Positions 29,137 to 41,385 of a stretch of 64,000 bases of DNA are shown piece after piece (position 1 is the first letter of the stretch; each line of letters begins with the position of its first letter). The position numbers and the translations under genes are program-made. The notes beneath the pieces were generated by a model that did not search any database, was not told the origin of the DNA, and worked only from the letters and a program-made list of their open reading frames with translations. The DNA is from Tiliqua scincoides (Eukaryota > Chordata > Lepidosauria > Squamata > Scincidae), in the NCBI RefSeq assembly GCF_035046505.1, contig NC_089821.1, positions 31,730,348 through 31,794,347 on the forward strand, in the 5' to 3' direction.

Positions 29137-30813
29137 TCTCTGATCTCTCAAACTTTGGTAATGGAAACCATGGTGAAACAGTACTCAGCACACAAAGGGA
29201 ACTCAAAGCACACTCAGCAAACACTTTGTATTTGCACAAACAACACTCATCAGGGTCCACTGTGTTTTCAAGACTGCACCATTGCCACAGTGGACTGAAC
29301 ATTGGTCCTCAGCAGTTCCACTGCAGTGTCCGCCCTCCCCCCCCCAAGAGGGAAAGTTGGGGGCCTCATGCTGCCCTTCTGCTCATTGCTACTTCCAGTG
29401 AGCCTGAAATTGGGTCACTTTGGAAGCAGCTCCCACCCACCGCTTCTATCAGTTAGCCCGGAATTGGTGCCTTGAAGGTGGCAGCATATTGCTCTTTCCC
29501 TGCCTTCACAGCTCCCAGAGCCATCCTCCCCCCCCCCCCAACCTGCTCCAGAGTGGGCTGCTGCAGATGGCAATGGGCGAGAGCCAGGGAGCACTGCAGA
29601 CTGGGCGCGCACTGTGCCACTAAAGGTACAGGAGTCCTATCCACCTGCAGAGAAGTAACAGACTTTTTTTTCTTGGTCTAGCTCCATTCAGGCTAAGAGC
29701 TAAAAAAAATTAGCAGAAGGGGGCCCTGCAAAATTAGAGGGGGCCCCACAAAAGTGTTTCCAATTAGGCCCCGCAGTTCCTAACACCAGTCTTGGACACC
29801 AGGTTGCTTATTGATCAACTCCTTCCATTCAGGCTCCTGTGGCTTTTCAAACTCTATGGCAGTCAGTGAATCAACTGGTGCAGCCAGACCTCACAGGCTG
29901 TGATCTCATAGGTAAGCAGAAACGCAAATTGACTTGCACTTCTACTCTCTGATGAAAGCTTTAACACATTAGAGGGACTTCCCACTGCATCACCTCAGTG
30001 GGAAGAGAGTCTTCCTTGCATCTGGAGTCTATGCAGTTCTCTATAGAGAAAGCTGTGCAAGCTTCTTTTTGCCAATTAGAATTGGTGGCTGTAAGGCGAA
30101 GCTTGAGTTCATGCATCTGCTCACATCCACAAATTGCAAAATGCAAAGCAGCCTACCACTGGCCTGAAATTGCACAGAAATGTAGCATTAAAGGTTAGGC
30201 ATAAGGGTCAGTATGCTGATAACTTTACATGGCATTAATTAAAACGGAGAAATGCATGAAAAGTATGACTTGTGGATTGTGCACATAGTCTCTTGGGACT
30301 TGTCTACATTACCACTTTTTGAATTTGAGAGTAGTGTAGTGTTAGCTTTTCATTACCTTTGTCGCTGACAGTCTAATCTTTAATTGCTGTGAATTTGAAG
30401 GAGATCCTGTCTTTACTTAGTGATGGATTATTCCATACCAAAAAACAATGTACAGACTTTGACTGCATTATGCTGACAACATAATGTTTTCCCTGCACTC
30501 CATTAGTTTTGCTTATTGGCCACTATAAGACGGTGTGCTAGATATATATCCAAACATAACTGTGCAAACTTAAACTATAGATTTTCATGCTTTCATGAAA
30601 AACAACCAAAGCAACAATAGTAGAATATAAAAGGATGGGTGTGTGGGCACTCTTTATGCCAGATGAAATGAAGAAAGGCAGCGGGAGGGAGGGACAAAGG
30701 AGACCAAACAGCTTACAATCCCCTGTCAACCTTGATAGCTTCACTCAAGATCTCTCTCCACAGCAAAGTTCTGGACCATAATGGCTAAACTAGGATATCC
30801 TCGTTCTGTAGTC
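29137..30813. other. No gene seen
   Basis: Unique sequence with one C-rich run near 29529. Short open frames only. Confidence 0.4.
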
Positions 30814-30816
30814 TTA

Positions 30817-30906
30817 GGCTGCAATCCTAACCACACTTCCCTGAGAGTAAGCCCCATTGAACAAAATAGGACTTACTTCGGAGTAGACCTGGTTAGGATT
30901 GTGCCC
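30817..30906. mobile_element. 90-bp palindromic MITE, tandem pair, left unit
   Basis: GGCTGCAATCCTAACC to GGTTAGGATTGTGCCC, exactly 90 bp, with TTA at 30814-30816 and 30907-30909. The second unit begins directly after this TTA. Confidence 0.88.
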
Positions 30907-30909
30907 TTA

Positions 30910-30999
30910 GACTGCAATCCTAACCACACTTTCCTGAGAGTAAGCTCCACTGAACAAAATAGGACTTACTTCTAAGTAGACCTGGTTAGGATTGTGCCC
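30910..30999. mobile_element. 90-bp palindromic MITE, tandem pair, right unit
   Basis: GACTGCAATCCTAACC to GGTTAGGATTGTGCCC, also exactly 90 bp, with TTA at 30907-30909 and 31000-31002. It differs from the left unit at a handful of sites, so the pair is not a very recent duplication. Confidence 0.88.
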
Positions 31000-31133
31000 T
31001 TAGATGAGCCACTCGTCTCAGCAAACACATCTTCTGTGATATGGGGTGTGTGTGCCTATGTAATAATAACTATCCTACAAGACTGTTGTAGGATTACTTG
31101 GATATGAAGTGGTTTTAACAAATGACTATTGTG

Positions 31134-31292
31134 CAGCAACTGTTACCCTGCACATGCCTGATCTCATCTGATCTTGGAAGCTAAGTAGGGTCAGGCCTGG
31201 TTAGTACTTGGATGGGAGACCGCCTGGGAATACCGGGTGCTGTAGGCTTATACCATAGTCTTTGGAGACTGAAGGTTGCCAACCAACCAGTC
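31134..31292 (+). mobile_element. 5S rRNA-headed SINE with LINE tail
   Basis: Bases 31141-31250 follow 5S rRNA closely (TGATCTTGGAAGCTAAGTAG, CTGGTTAGTACTTGGATGGG, GAATACCGGGTGCTGTAGGC). The internal promoter is thus near-complete: box A has one change and box C is intact. It ends CCATAGTCTTTGGAGACTG-AAGGTTGCCAACC, the 3' end of the second LINE at 10.9 kb. A likely 8-bp duplication CTATTGTG flanks it (31126-31133, 31293-31300). 5S-headed SINEs are transcribed by RNA polymerase III and copied by a partner LINE. Confidence 0.93.
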
Positions 31293-31499
31293 CTATTGTG
31301 GTGTGCATTGGTGCAGTGGTTGCTGCACCAGCAAAGCCATCACAAATGTGCCATAAGGTGCCCTTTAGCATGGTTCCTATCACCATAGTTCCAGAGATAC
31401 CAGAGTAAGATACAAAGATTAAATGACACCAGACTGGACATTTAATCTTTAGTCTCCCTGGCAGGAGCTTTGGTACTAGGTTGGCTGATTGGCTGCAAA

Positions 31500-31924
31500 C
31501 TGCAGTCTGCATCCTGTGCGCCATTGTAGGAAAGTGGGCTAGGTGGGGGGAGTGACAGAAGGTGCAATTTTCTGGTGTGTTTCCCTATTGGGTTCCTCCT
31601 ACCCATACAAGCTCAGATATTTGCATAGCGTTTTTCCAGCATTGGGGGCTTATCCATCATCTGAAAGAGGACCAGGATCTGGCATATGTTATCTCCTCTT
31701 CATCCCTCCAACATCACACCCCCATTTACGGCCCATTTTCACTGCTGGTGGTGTTGCACTGGTGTCCAAATGATGCCCGAGTTACAGCAGTGCAATATTT
31801 TTCTGACGTTGCACTGGCATCTGTGGTGCGTTCATTGGTGGGCAGTTTCTATGCTAGCGGGCTATGTTACCCCAGCATACATAGAGATATACCAGCGTAT
31901 CTCAAGGATAGGATTGGGCCTTAA
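31500..31924 (-). mobile_element. Inverted copy of the CCCAATCCTATCCTTGAG MITE
   Basis: Ends GCGTATCTCAAGGATAGGAT-TGGGCC and is followed by TTA. Reverse complement of the family at 28018-28410. The left boundary is unclear. Confidence 0.5.
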
Positions 31925-33880
31925 GCAGTTCATTTTGACAGACATAAAAATAAAATGTACTGTATATGTATAAAACTAATAAAGAAATACAGATTAATTA
32001 ATTAATTGTGCCATTGTGACTGATGCAGCTAATGAGCCCTACAGTTATGGGAAACTCGACTGCATTATTGTGGTAGTGAAGGATTGTAACTGCACTTTTC
32101 CCCAATGCTTGGGAAGGACTTTGGCAGATAGAGCAACATTCTTAGCATGCAGAAGGTCCCAGATTTAGTTCCTGGTAACCTCAGGTAGGCTCTCCAGCCA
32201 GGATTTTCATTGGTGGTGCTGCTGCTGATTCTATCTCCTCTGCCCTACTTTTTGCTCACTTTCCTCCTCCATTCTTCTGACTGGCAGCTGCAGCACAAAC
32301 GCTTCTGTGATGGTTAATGTTTCCTGAGTCACCTCTAGCTTTTAAAAAAAAAAAGGGGGGGCTTCAACTCAAGAAGAAATCTCCCATAAATGTTTTTAAA
32401 GGATATTCTATATATCCTACTATTTACACCTTTTTTTTTTGTAAACAGACCATAACAACATTCCATAAAGAAACACACAGCAGTGCTGTTTAATTAAAAC
32501 AAAATTGTGGAGCGGCAAGAAATAAATGTTAATTGTAATGAATGTGTTCACATATGTGCGCATGTGGCAAAAGAGAGTGGCAATGTGCCTGGTTGTCACA
32601 TCTGATATCAGGATTGATGAATATGAAAATTTGAGGTCGTGTTAATTAAGGACAAAAACCTTGTAATAATACCCTGCAGCATTTTATAAATGACTAGCTA
32701 CCACATAGGTAAGCCTTTGAATCTGTTGGCATGCTGAACTGCAGGATTTTGATGGATTCAAAATAATAATAGAAGTCCTTTGTTCACACAAATTGATAAA
32801 GGTGGCTTCTGAAAACATCTATAAAATGGACTTACTCATTAGCATTTATCACATTAAGCATGCACATGAGCACATATCTGCTTGCCGGGTAAAATTCATC
32901 TTCATTATGGCATTCTAATGTTTTGATCTTTCAACTTTCCTTCCAGCTAGGAGCTGTTTCAGAGTTTTCAGAAACATATCTACAGGAGCACCTTAAAGTG
33001 GTCATCCAAAATTCTTCATGAAGGTGATCTCGTGGAAATTCAGGTAGGTTATGGATGCTTTGATCCCCACCAGTAACAGAAAGAAAAAAACCAGCAAGAC
33101 AAAGTGGCCCCATTGGCACAGACTGGTGCTTCTCTGGCTGAAATTGGGCCCAACTTCCCTTCACAGAGTCCAAAAGAATCACCCTATCAATACGAGAAGG
33201 AGAAAGTAGAAAGGTGCCATTGCCACCTACCACTGGTGGCCCAGCTGAGACTGGGGTCCTTACCTTCCTGTGTAGAGAAGAAGCCATTAGACTGCTACCC
33301 ACTGTGCTTTTATTGTATTACAAATTTGTCATTTTTAATAAGCCACTCTGTGGGACTTGTTGACTGAAGAGCAGGCTTAAAATGCTTAAAGGTTTTTAAA
33401 AAGTGGAAAGAAAAATAAAATAACTTCCTAATGAAAATCAGTGCTGTTACTTTTTTTAAAATGTTGAATTGTTTTTTTTACATTTTTTAAAGATGTAAGA
33501 TGCAATATATACATGGACAAAGATACATATGAAAATATGTTTATCACACAAGTACACTTATCAGATAGGTGGGATTCGGTAAAGCCGCTCAACAATTTAT
33601 AATCGGTGGCATATGCTAGTCACCCTCAAAGGTGACAAACACTGTCCAAAGGCTCACTCTTCATTCAGGGAGAGCATTCACTCTTGAAAGCTTTCAGGAA
33701 ACAGAATAATTTAGACCCTGCCTTGAAATTTAAGACAGTACAGCCTACAGCACCTCTGCATCATCAGCTGTTGTGCTTCAGAGAGTCATAGTGTATGTGT
33801 CCTGCACACAAAATCTCTGCATTCAGGTAACTCACACATTCCAACAATAAGAGATAAATGCTGCAATCTATGTAAAGGCT
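31925..33880. other. No gene seen; one SINE trace
   Basis: AT-rich sequence with no coding signal. A tRNA-derived SINE fragment is listed separately at 32110-32200. Confidence 0.4.
32110..32200 (+). mobile_element. tRNA-derived SINE fragment
   Basis: GGCAGATAGAGCA (box A region), CTTAGCATGCAGAAGGTCCC and AGATTTAGTTCCTGG (decayed box B) follow the head of a tRNA-derived SINE of the type common in squamates. The body and tail are lost or unrecognisable. Confidence 0.6.
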
Positions 33881-33883
33881 GCC

Positions 33884-34396
33884 AGCCCAATCTTATGCTG
33901 CCCCGGAGCTCAGGAGTGGCGGCACTGCAATGACCGCCACTGTATCCTGTGGGCCTGAGGCAGCCGTTGGAGTCTCCTTAGGGTAAGGGAACAAATGTTC
34001 CCATGCCGCAGGTAAAACTCCGGCATCCACAATGGGTGTCCTTGGAACTGCACCGGCTTTTTTGCTGGCACAGAACTGAGGAGGCTCGTGTTGGGCTTTC
34101 CGACCAGAGAGGGGGCAAAGGATTCAGCGGCAGAGTCTGCTGCCATCTCCACCCCCTTCCCAGGCCTGATCCTTCCTCCAGCTCACCCTCCTCCACCCAG
34201 TTCCACCCTCCCCACACGCTGCCCACATCCCAAGAATAGACACCGCAGGCTGCTCCCGCAGCAGATCCTCCCAGCACTAAGACCTAGTGCCAGCCCAGTG
34301 GGCTTACTGCCAATGCAGGCTTACAACACATTTGCAACAGAGGTTGCTGGGGTAGTGCAGTGGCCACAGGCGCTGACCCATTATAGGATTGGGCCC
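33884..34396. mobile_element. Long MITE related to the CCAATCCTA families
   Basis: Starts AGCCCAATCTTATGCTG and ends ATTATAGGATTGGGCCC. It shares the GGTAAGGGAACAAATGTTCC block with the 180-bp MITEs but is about 500 bp, with a GC-rich middle. No target duplication was identified and there is no coding capacity. Confidence 0.5.
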
Positions 34397-34575
34397 AAAT
34401 AAACCATTCGGTTTTTCTTACTGTGCATGTTTTGTTCATCTCCCCTGACCCCAGGTTTGCACAAATAATTCTAGTGTTGTTAGTGACAGAGAAAGATAAG
34501 AGGGATGCTGCTCTCTGAACTCCTGCTTCCAACCTCTGGAAGTCTTCAGTTGCCTCTCTGGTTTCTGATATCAGA

Positions 34576-34662
34576 TATCATTGTTGAAAAGCAGTATATA
34601 AATACTGCTATATTATTATTATTATTATTATTATTATTTATTATTATTATTAATAATAATAT
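34576..34662. repeat. SINE tail running into (TTA)n(TAA)n
   Basis: GAAAAGCAGTATATAAATAC is the 3' end seen in the SINEs at 54.4 and 57.9 kb. It is followed by about 13 TTA units and then a short TAA/AAT run, giving an inverted trinucleotide repeat. Confidence 0.7.
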
Positions 34663-35168
34663 GATAGTAAATCTAGAATTTTTTGGTTTCTCAGATCAGA
34701 TATGGTTTATCTGATATGATTTCTGATATCAGATATGATGGTAAATAATCTGGAAATTTTTTTAACAAAAAAAAAAGCAGCAATTGTCACCATAATACTT
34801 GAGGGGAAATGTGTGTGCTTTTTTAACTCTTCCCATTACATCAATTTCCAAGTGAATTATCCCCATTTCTCCATGGGGGGGGGGGAGAATATTCTGCTAC
34901 TTATATGTTTTGACCAGTGAAGCAAACAGCAGGTTTGGGGGACTTTCATTGAAGAAGTGGTGCAGAGATTGGGAGAACACTTCCAATGCCATAGTCCCAG
35001 TTGGAGTTCAGTCTCTCTAAAACCATACTTGGTTGTGCCCTGAGATTTCAGCAAGTATTGTCCACACACTTTGAAGCATATTTTCATGGGAGATCTCTGG
35101 CTATAGGAGGGAGAAGTGTCTTTTCCAGGAACATAATAGCCCCACCGGTGCTTTTGTGATAGGCTACT
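34663..35168. other. No gene seen
   Basis: Contains repeated CTGATATCAGATATGAT-type palindromic words near 34568-34740 and a G10 run near 34877. No gene. Confidence 0.4.
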
Positions 35169-35260
35169 GTGCCAAATCAGGACTGTAGACAGCCCAGATC
35201 ATATTCAAGACTATGTGCCAAATCAGGACTGTAGACAGCCCAGATCGTGTTCAGGACTAT
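35169..35260 (+). repeat. 46-bp tandem duplication
   Basis: A unit starting GTGCCAAATCAGGACTGTAG occurs at 35169-35214 and again at 35215-35260, with three or four differences. No element structure. Confidence 0.9.
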
Positions 35261-36895
35261 GTTTTCTGCTATGATTTTTTTCCCTTTATTTGTGGGAATC
35301 TGTTGCTCTCGAACATTTATTTAAGTAGAGAATTGATAAATAGAGAATAAATGCAATGTATGTTTGATACAAAATACATTTAAGGATAGATTCATAAATA
35401 ATGACTGTATAGATCTTAGTGTCAAATAAATAAATAGTGTCAAATTACTACACTTCCAGACATCAAAACAAAAGAGAATCCAAAGCCATTGATATACTAT
35501 TCTCTTCTTGCCTATAGAAAACAACCATTTCAATATTGCTTTCAAACTGTGTTTAAAGCCATGTGAAGGAACAAAACCTGCCAATCAATTAAGCTGTAAT
35601 TTACCCTACTATTCTGTCACTGAGGGAACTGTTTTCCATTTCCTACTATTCTGTCACTGTTTCCACTGTTTTCCATTTTCCATTCTTCCTCTTAGCTGTT
35701 GATTTGGTTTCTATACTTATTGTTTAATATGTCCAAACAAGATTTCAGGATACAGAGGGCCCAATCCTATCAAACTTTCCAGCACTGCTGCAGCCACAAT
35801 GCACCCCAAGGCAAGAAAACACATGTTGAGGAGGCCTCTGTGACCGCTCCCCACCACCACCGGATGCAGTGCACACTCCATTGGCACAGCTACACCAACA
35901 CTGCAAAATTGGATAGGACTGGGCCCTAAGATTCTTGAGGACTTATCAATGTTTAATACTGGCAAAAGTTATTTTGCTTCCTGTTTATAATGCAGATGTG
36001 CCAGGGAAGCATTCAAAACATTTGACTTGGACATTTCATTCAAAACCAAATCCCTAAAAACAGAATGTGCTGTTTTTGTGCTTCAAAAAATTAAATTACT
36101 GGCATGAACATCAGCTTTCACTCAGTGGAGTTACAGTTTTCAGAGCTGAACAAAAATGTTAACTCTTGTTTTACACAGTAAAATTGGCTACAATCTTTTT
36201 TTTTTGTTCTGGGCTTGTGCATGATAGATAGAAAGAGGCCTACTTCTCTTTCATGTTTCTTAGAGTTTAGATGTCTGTGTTTGCATGTCTTTTGTTTATC
36301 AAGAAGCAGATCTTTAATTAAATCAGCTTTGTTAATTCTGTTAAATATATTTGTCCTTCCTCCTTGGTGATGCAAAGGCATCCTGTACATTTGAAAACAA
36401 TAAACTTCATGTGTTGTAGCATATTGACTTTTAGGGCTGATTGATGATAGGCAATTTATAGTTTCTTGGTTTATGCTGTTGTGATTCACACTGCAGCTCT
36501 GCATGCCTGAACTCATTCCAGGTAGGTTCTTAGACCCATGACCCACAAGACCCCACATGTGATGCCACCCTGTCACTCTAGGTAGTCTGTGACACACCGG
36601 TGCCTATATCTCCCCACAAATTCCACCACTTATCTACACCAGCACATATGTACTATCGTGTGCACAGATACACACGTGCATCAATTATGAAGCATACATC
36701 ATGAATAGTGCACACTGCGGGTGCATGCTAGGGCAGTCCACCTGCTCTTCTGGCAACCCCATCCTCTTACACTCAGGAAATGAGGAGCATGAAGAGAGTT
36801 TACTTTCTCAGACAAATCCAGCACTATTGCAGTCACTGCCTTCTCTAGTGGCCAACAGAGGGAACACTGGGGGCTTCTGTGCACAACATTCCCTC
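35261..36895. other. No gene seen
   Basis: Holds the MITE at 35757-35926. Otherwise AT-rich sequence, with a 159-codon minus frame (36118-36597) that lacks any recognisable domain or splice context. Confidence 0.4.
35757..35926. mobile_element. 170-bp MITE of the GGGCCCAATCC family
   Basis: GGGCCCAATCCTATCAAAC to GGATAGGACTGGGCCC. It is in the opposite internal orientation to 24821-24999 (GAGGCCTCTGTGACC precedes CACTCCATTGGCAC). The flanks AGA and TAA do not form a clean duplication. Confidence 0.75.
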
Positions 36896-37066
36896 ATAAG
36901 AACATAAGAACAGCCCCACTGGATCAGGCCATAGGCCCATCTAGTCCAGCTTCCTGTGTCTCACAGTGGCCCACCAAATGCCCCAGGGAGCACACCAGAT
37001 AACAAGAGATCTCATCCTGGTGCCCTCCCTTGCATCTGGCCTTCAGACATAGCCCATTTCTAAAAT
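36896..37066 (-). mobile_element. CR1 LINE 3'-end fragment
   Basis: ATAAGAACATAAGAACAGCC followed by the CR1 UTR as far as CCCATTTCTAAAATCA. About 170 bp, strongly 5'-truncated, UTR only. Confidence 0.9.
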
Positions 37067-38014
37067 CACCAGCCACTAGAGGAGGGGGAGGCAGGAGTTG
37101 GACTCATATGAGGAGGAAGGTAAGCCACACACACCCCATGTGTTTCACTTAAGTCACGCCAATGAACTGAGCACTGCAACCTCTTCTCTCTCCTCTAGTG
37201 GCCAACAGAGGAATGCTGGGAATTCCTAGAACTCTCTTTGCCCGTCAGCCAGTAAAGGAACAGCAGCAGTGCTGGACTCATCTTAGAAACGAAGCCCTTT
37301 TCATGCTCTCATATGCCCTTTGAGCACACAGTTTTGCCATGCTAGTGTGCCTGCATGCAAGATGAGGATGGAGTTGTTTGGTCTCCAGGCAGGTTTGGAA
37401 CTGGAGAAGGTGGCAGGCAGGCAGGAACAGGATTCATGGTACCCCTTGAGTGATGCCTTCCCCAACCCACAGCTTAAGGTGAAATTTAACTTCAGCCTTT
37501 CCTTTTCCAGACGGAAAATCTTAGGATATCTTAAAATAAATGCATTGAAGCATAGGCTTCCACAAACTACAGCCCAAGCCTATCCTCATAATAACAAGGT
37601 CACCATTGTTGGAGTTGCTCCAATGGTACAGTACCTGGTAAGTCCTGCACCTGCAGCAGTGGACCTCAGAACTTCCACCGTTGCCAGTAAGTTGGCAGTA
37701 GGGGTGGACCAAGAGCCATGCTGGGGGAGGTTTGGGAGAGGGAGGAGGGTGGATTGAAGAAATGCAGTCAGAAAAAAACACCTCCATGCTGAGACAGTAG
37801 AAAAGAATTTTGGAAGGCACATCAAGCATCTTTGCAGATTTCAGTTAATAGGCGTGAGAGCAGAGCTCTAGCATTTCTACAACCAAAGCTGTGACAGCAT
37901 CCGCAGAAATGCTCAGGAGCTGCCTCTGGAAGTTTTCAGAGGACCTTATTTGGGAAGAAGCAACAGGCTCATCAGGAGGCAAACTGAGACATTTGTCCAG
38001 GGTCATAAGCTGAT
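37067..38014. other. No gene seen
   Basis: Includes two similar CCTCTAGTGGCCAACAGAGG words (36843 and 37193) of unknown meaning. A 145-codon plus frame (37320-37757) has no recognisable domain. Confidence 0.4.
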
Positions 38015-38022
38015 GTCTAAGT

Positions 38023-38374
38023 CAGTGTTTCTCAACATTTATCCCTGCCATACCACTTCGCATGATCCAACTATTGGAAGTACAACCGGAAGTAACTGGT
38101 GATGAGAGCATGACCAGTTACTTCTGGATTGAGAAGCCAGATGCACTTTGACAAACACACCTGCTCAGGGTGGATAGGAGACCTTTTCACAATGCCTTTA
38201 GAGTGCAAAGCATGATTTGGAGCTTTGCCCACCAAGCCAAGCCAATTGATGGGTGTCGTGTCATGTCATGTCACTCAACTCACTGCTGGCAGCAGATGTC
38301 CAGGGATCCCACAAATACCTCCAGACGCCACCTCAAGAACCACCGGTGGTACCCATACCACTGGTTGAAAAACT
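38023..38374. mobile_element. hAT-like MITE
   Basis: CAGTGTTTCTCAACATTTATC to CACTGGTTGAAAAACTA, with internal ACCGGAAGTAACTGG. It is the uninterrupted relative of the element at 546-4002. The right end is damaged and no clean 8-bp duplication remains. Confidence 0.6.
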
Positions 38375-38494
38375 AGGCCATTATCTTGCCCATAAGTTAC
38401 CTAAAAGTTAGTATGTGGCTCATGTTATATTCAGGCTACAATTTTGTTCAGATTTATCTGAGAATAAGTCCTGCTGAACATAGTGGGACTCATT

Positions 38495-38620
38495 TCTGAG
38501 GAAACACGCATGGACTAGCACTCATGGGCTAATACTCATATAGCATGGGCTATATGCATGGGCTAGCAATCATATAGCATGCATATAACTCATCTAACAT
38601 GCATGGGCCAGCACTCATAT
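38495..38620 (+). repeat. Degenerate tandem repeat
   Basis: Four or so imperfect units built on CATGGGCTAGCACTCATATAG and GCATATAACTC. It lies just after a decayed palindromic MITE (about 38432-38510). Confidence 0.7.
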
Positions 38621-38861
38621 GGGACCAAATATATTTGTTTAGGATATTTTTTAATCTCTTTTTTGCCATTTTTAACCATTTGTTTTAAAATATTCTAACT
38701 CGCTAAGAGTTTGGGATTAAATGAAATGGTGATTTAAATTGGTGGTAGTGAAGATGAGGGTGGAAAAGAGGGCATACTTTTGCTGCACCTTCCACTAATC
38801 ACATATAGAGAACTTTACCTGTGGCAGGTGTTAAGGTTATTTTTGTATGGGTGGTTGGTGT

Positions 38862-39331
38862 AGGATCCCTGCTTTGTCCCAATGAGAGCAAGTTGCAAGA
38901 AAAACAGCAGATACAGCAGAGTACTTTCAGCAGATGTATTTGAGCAAGGGATATCACAAGTAGAGTAGTCAGTAAACAGTCCAAGATTCAGCATGAAGAG
39001 CAGTCAGTCCAAGTATAACAAATCCAAATCAGTTTCCAACAATACACAGTCAAAGGTTCATTCCATAAGTCAGTAATAACATATACATACAGTATCCAGC
39101 CTCCTCAGTCACTGGCAGGAGTTCCACAGTTATCTCCTACTCCCCTACTGCTGCACTGGAAGCACCAGCAGACTAACCTTATGTAGTCAGCTTAGCCAAT
39201 CAGTGCTGGCTTGGTCACACCCAGGGTGTGTCAGTCCCAGGTGCCTGCTGATTCTGCTGATTCAGCAATCTACACCTGCTTCCTGAACCAACTTGTAAGC
39301 TGTGGTTCTGCTTCCCTAAGAACACAAAGCT
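38862..39331 (-). mobile_element. Possible solo LTR of an LTR retroelement (fossil)
   Basis: Read on the minus strand it begins TGTTAGC and ends CCTACA, about 470 bp, with a mid-section resembling a promoter (CTACATAAGG). No paired LTR and no convincing 5-bp target duplication were found. Family and age are unresolved, and it is broken or isolated. Low confidence. Confidence 0.25.
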
Positions 39332-40062
39332 AACAGCAGGTAGGGATGTTCCTTTCTGGGGCTCCCAGGTTGTTGTACTGACCCAGGTGCACTTGCTACC
39401 AGGATCTGGAGTAGGCAGGGCAGGTGGAGGCTCAGGCAGGGCAGATGGAAGATGACAAGACAAGGCACTGGGCTTTGGGGAGCCCACTGATGGGTGCCAT
39501 GAGATGATGACATCACGTGCCAGGTAGAGCTGCAAGTCATTGAGGATCTGGAGCAAGTCGCTGACACGGGCATTGCGATTCATCCAGGACCACATGACAT
39601 TACGTGTCCATCCTTCTGTCTTTGCACACAGACGCAACTCCACCTGATCTCGTACAATCCTGGAGGGTATAGAGGCTCTCTTGGCTGCAGAGCCCAGATC
39701 GAGCAGGTAGGCAGGCAGACCCGGGCTCCAGCCTGGACTTGGCAGGCAGACCTGGGCTCCACACCAGCTCTGCTCTGGGGGCGCTCCCCGGCTCCCGACG
39801 CTGCTCCCCGCAGGAGCGACAGTCTGGGGCGTCCGCGGCTCAGAGGACGCCCCTCCTGAACGTGGCCTGCTCTGCGACCCCTAAATGTAGGACTTCTGGA
39901 CAGTGAAAGGCAGAGTGATAACTCAGGAAGCACTCTCATGAATCTTTGCTCTTTCATAGAGTTGTTAACAGAGCCATGTGTGTTATATTGTTCTCTGATT
40001 GTGCCAGCAAAAAATAGTGTGGCAGTGAGGTTCCTGCATTGATTATGCATTATGTGGAGAGA
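39332..40062. other. No gene seen
   Basis: Contains a GC-rich patch at 39690-39890 in which CAGGCAGACC-GGGCTCCA occurs twice. Not long enough to call a CpG island. Confidence 0.4.
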
Positions 40063-40478
40063 ACAGGGTAGATGGGACTCGTCAGCCTGGGAAGGCAGCT
40101 CATCTGAGAGAAGGAAAACTCTGATCCCAAACCTCCACTGCCTTGTGGCTACATCCAGTTATGGAAAAGGCTTCAGGAGTCAACCTCGAGGCAAAATCTG
40201 GAGCCAGAGTCCCTGAGGCAGTTCGTGGCTGAACACAGTCACGTTCTGGCAACTCCTGCGACACCGCTGGAACCAACCGTATTGGCCTCTGCCTTTCCAT
40301 TGGACCATTTCAGCGACATGGAGAGGGGGGATTTGCTGCAAGGGTAACAGCCTATCCTTCATACCTACTTTACCCAGGCTTCACGCACTGGAGAGGACAC
40401 TCTGTTCCAGAACCACCATTCAGAGCCATAGTCAAAAGACACCATAGTCTTCAGAGACTGAAGGATGCCAACAACAAG
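40063..40478 (+). mobile_element. Non-autonomous retroposon (490-bp family), 5'-truncated
   Basis: ACAGGGTAGATGGGACTC onward matches the fuller minus-strand copy at 45844-46335 along its length (AACCTCCACTGCC, TTCTGGCAACTCCTGCGAC, GGAACCAACCGTATTGGCC). It ends CCATAGTCTTCAGAGACTG-AAGGATGCCAAC, the shared LINE tail. The region CCAGAACCACCATTCAGAG is also found in the second LINE's 3' UTR. No reverse transcriptase is encoded. Confidence 0.85.
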
Positions 40479-40877
40479 GATTTAAATTGAAGCATAATAA
40501 GTAGAAACTATTTCAAAGTAGAAATATGTGGCAGGAGAAGAAGATATGTAATGAAGAAATATAAAGTTTAGAGTTTTGTTGTTGTTAAAGTAAATGAGTG
40601 TGTGTCTAGGGGAACATGACTGTGTGGGGTGGTTGTCATGATAAACTCCTGCACTTTTTGCCACTACATCACTGCATATAAAGAGAGATTGACCAATGTT
40701 TTCATTGATTCCCTCCCTAAATACTGAAACATGTCCCCTGTTATTACTTGCTGAATTATGAGTACTGCCAAAGTAGCACGACTCTCCTTTAATTTAAATT
40801 CACAGCTCAGAGCTGTCTTGAATTTGTCATCAGATATCATATGACCCAGCATAAATGCATTCTGGCAGAACAGAAGG
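40479..40877. other. No gene seen
   Basis: Short AT-rich interval with no recognised feature. Confidence 0.4.
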
Positions 40878-40885
40878 CTCTAGCC

Positions 40886-41344
40886 CAGTGTTTCTCAAAC
40901 TGTGGCTCGGGACCCACTAGGTGGGCCGCAAGCCAATTTCAGGGGGGTCCCCATTCACTTCAATATTCCATTTTTGATATATTGGACTTGATACTACTAT
41001 GGTATGTGACTGCATTTGGGGAAATGTTACGACCTGTACTTTTAACAGGCTACTATGTATATTCTTTGAACAATGATAGTAAGTAAATGGGACTTACCCC
41101 AGGATAAGTGTGGGTAGGATTCCAGCCTAACAGCCCAAGCCTATGCATGTTTACTCAGAAGTAAATCCCTTTGTGGTCAATGGGTCTTACTCCCAGGAAC
41201 GTGTGGATAGGGTTCGGCTCTAGGATAGTTAAATTTTTTCCTGCTTGACAATGTCACTTCCGGCCATGACATCACTTCTGGTGGGTCCCGACAGATTCTC
41301 ATTCTACAAAGTGGGTCACGGTGCTAAATGTGTGAGAACCACTG
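40886..41344 (+). mobile_element. hAT MITE, perfect CTCTAGCC duplication, with MITE insert
   Basis: CAGTGTTTCTCAAACTGTGG to GTGTGAGAACCACTG, with CTCTAGCC at 40878-40885 and 41345-41352. It is the same family as 54001-54347. Compared with that copy it contains an extra palindromic MITE at about 41127-41219, so the two copies give filled and empty versions of one insertion site. Confidence 0.92.
41127..41219. mobile_element. Palindromic MITE with a known empty site
   Basis: ACAGCCCAAGCCTATGCATG to GGATAGGGTTCGGCT, absent from the sister hAT copy, where GCAACCTAGGATTG runs through (54235-54250). CTA appears on both sides, so the insertion made a duplication of about 3 bp. Confidence 0.75.
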
Positions 41345-41385
41345 CTCTAGCCTACAAAAGCCTAAGTTGTAATGCATTTCTTTTT

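Noticed and set aside
31141-31250. 5S rRNA gene
   Set aside because: The match is close, but the sequence has a non-5S leader, a LINE tail and a likely target duplication, and a second copy at 41.4 kb has the same leader and tail.
39215-39643. Minus-strand 142-codon frame as a host gene
   Set aside because: It overlaps a possible LTR fossil and shows no recognisable domain; too uncertain to call.
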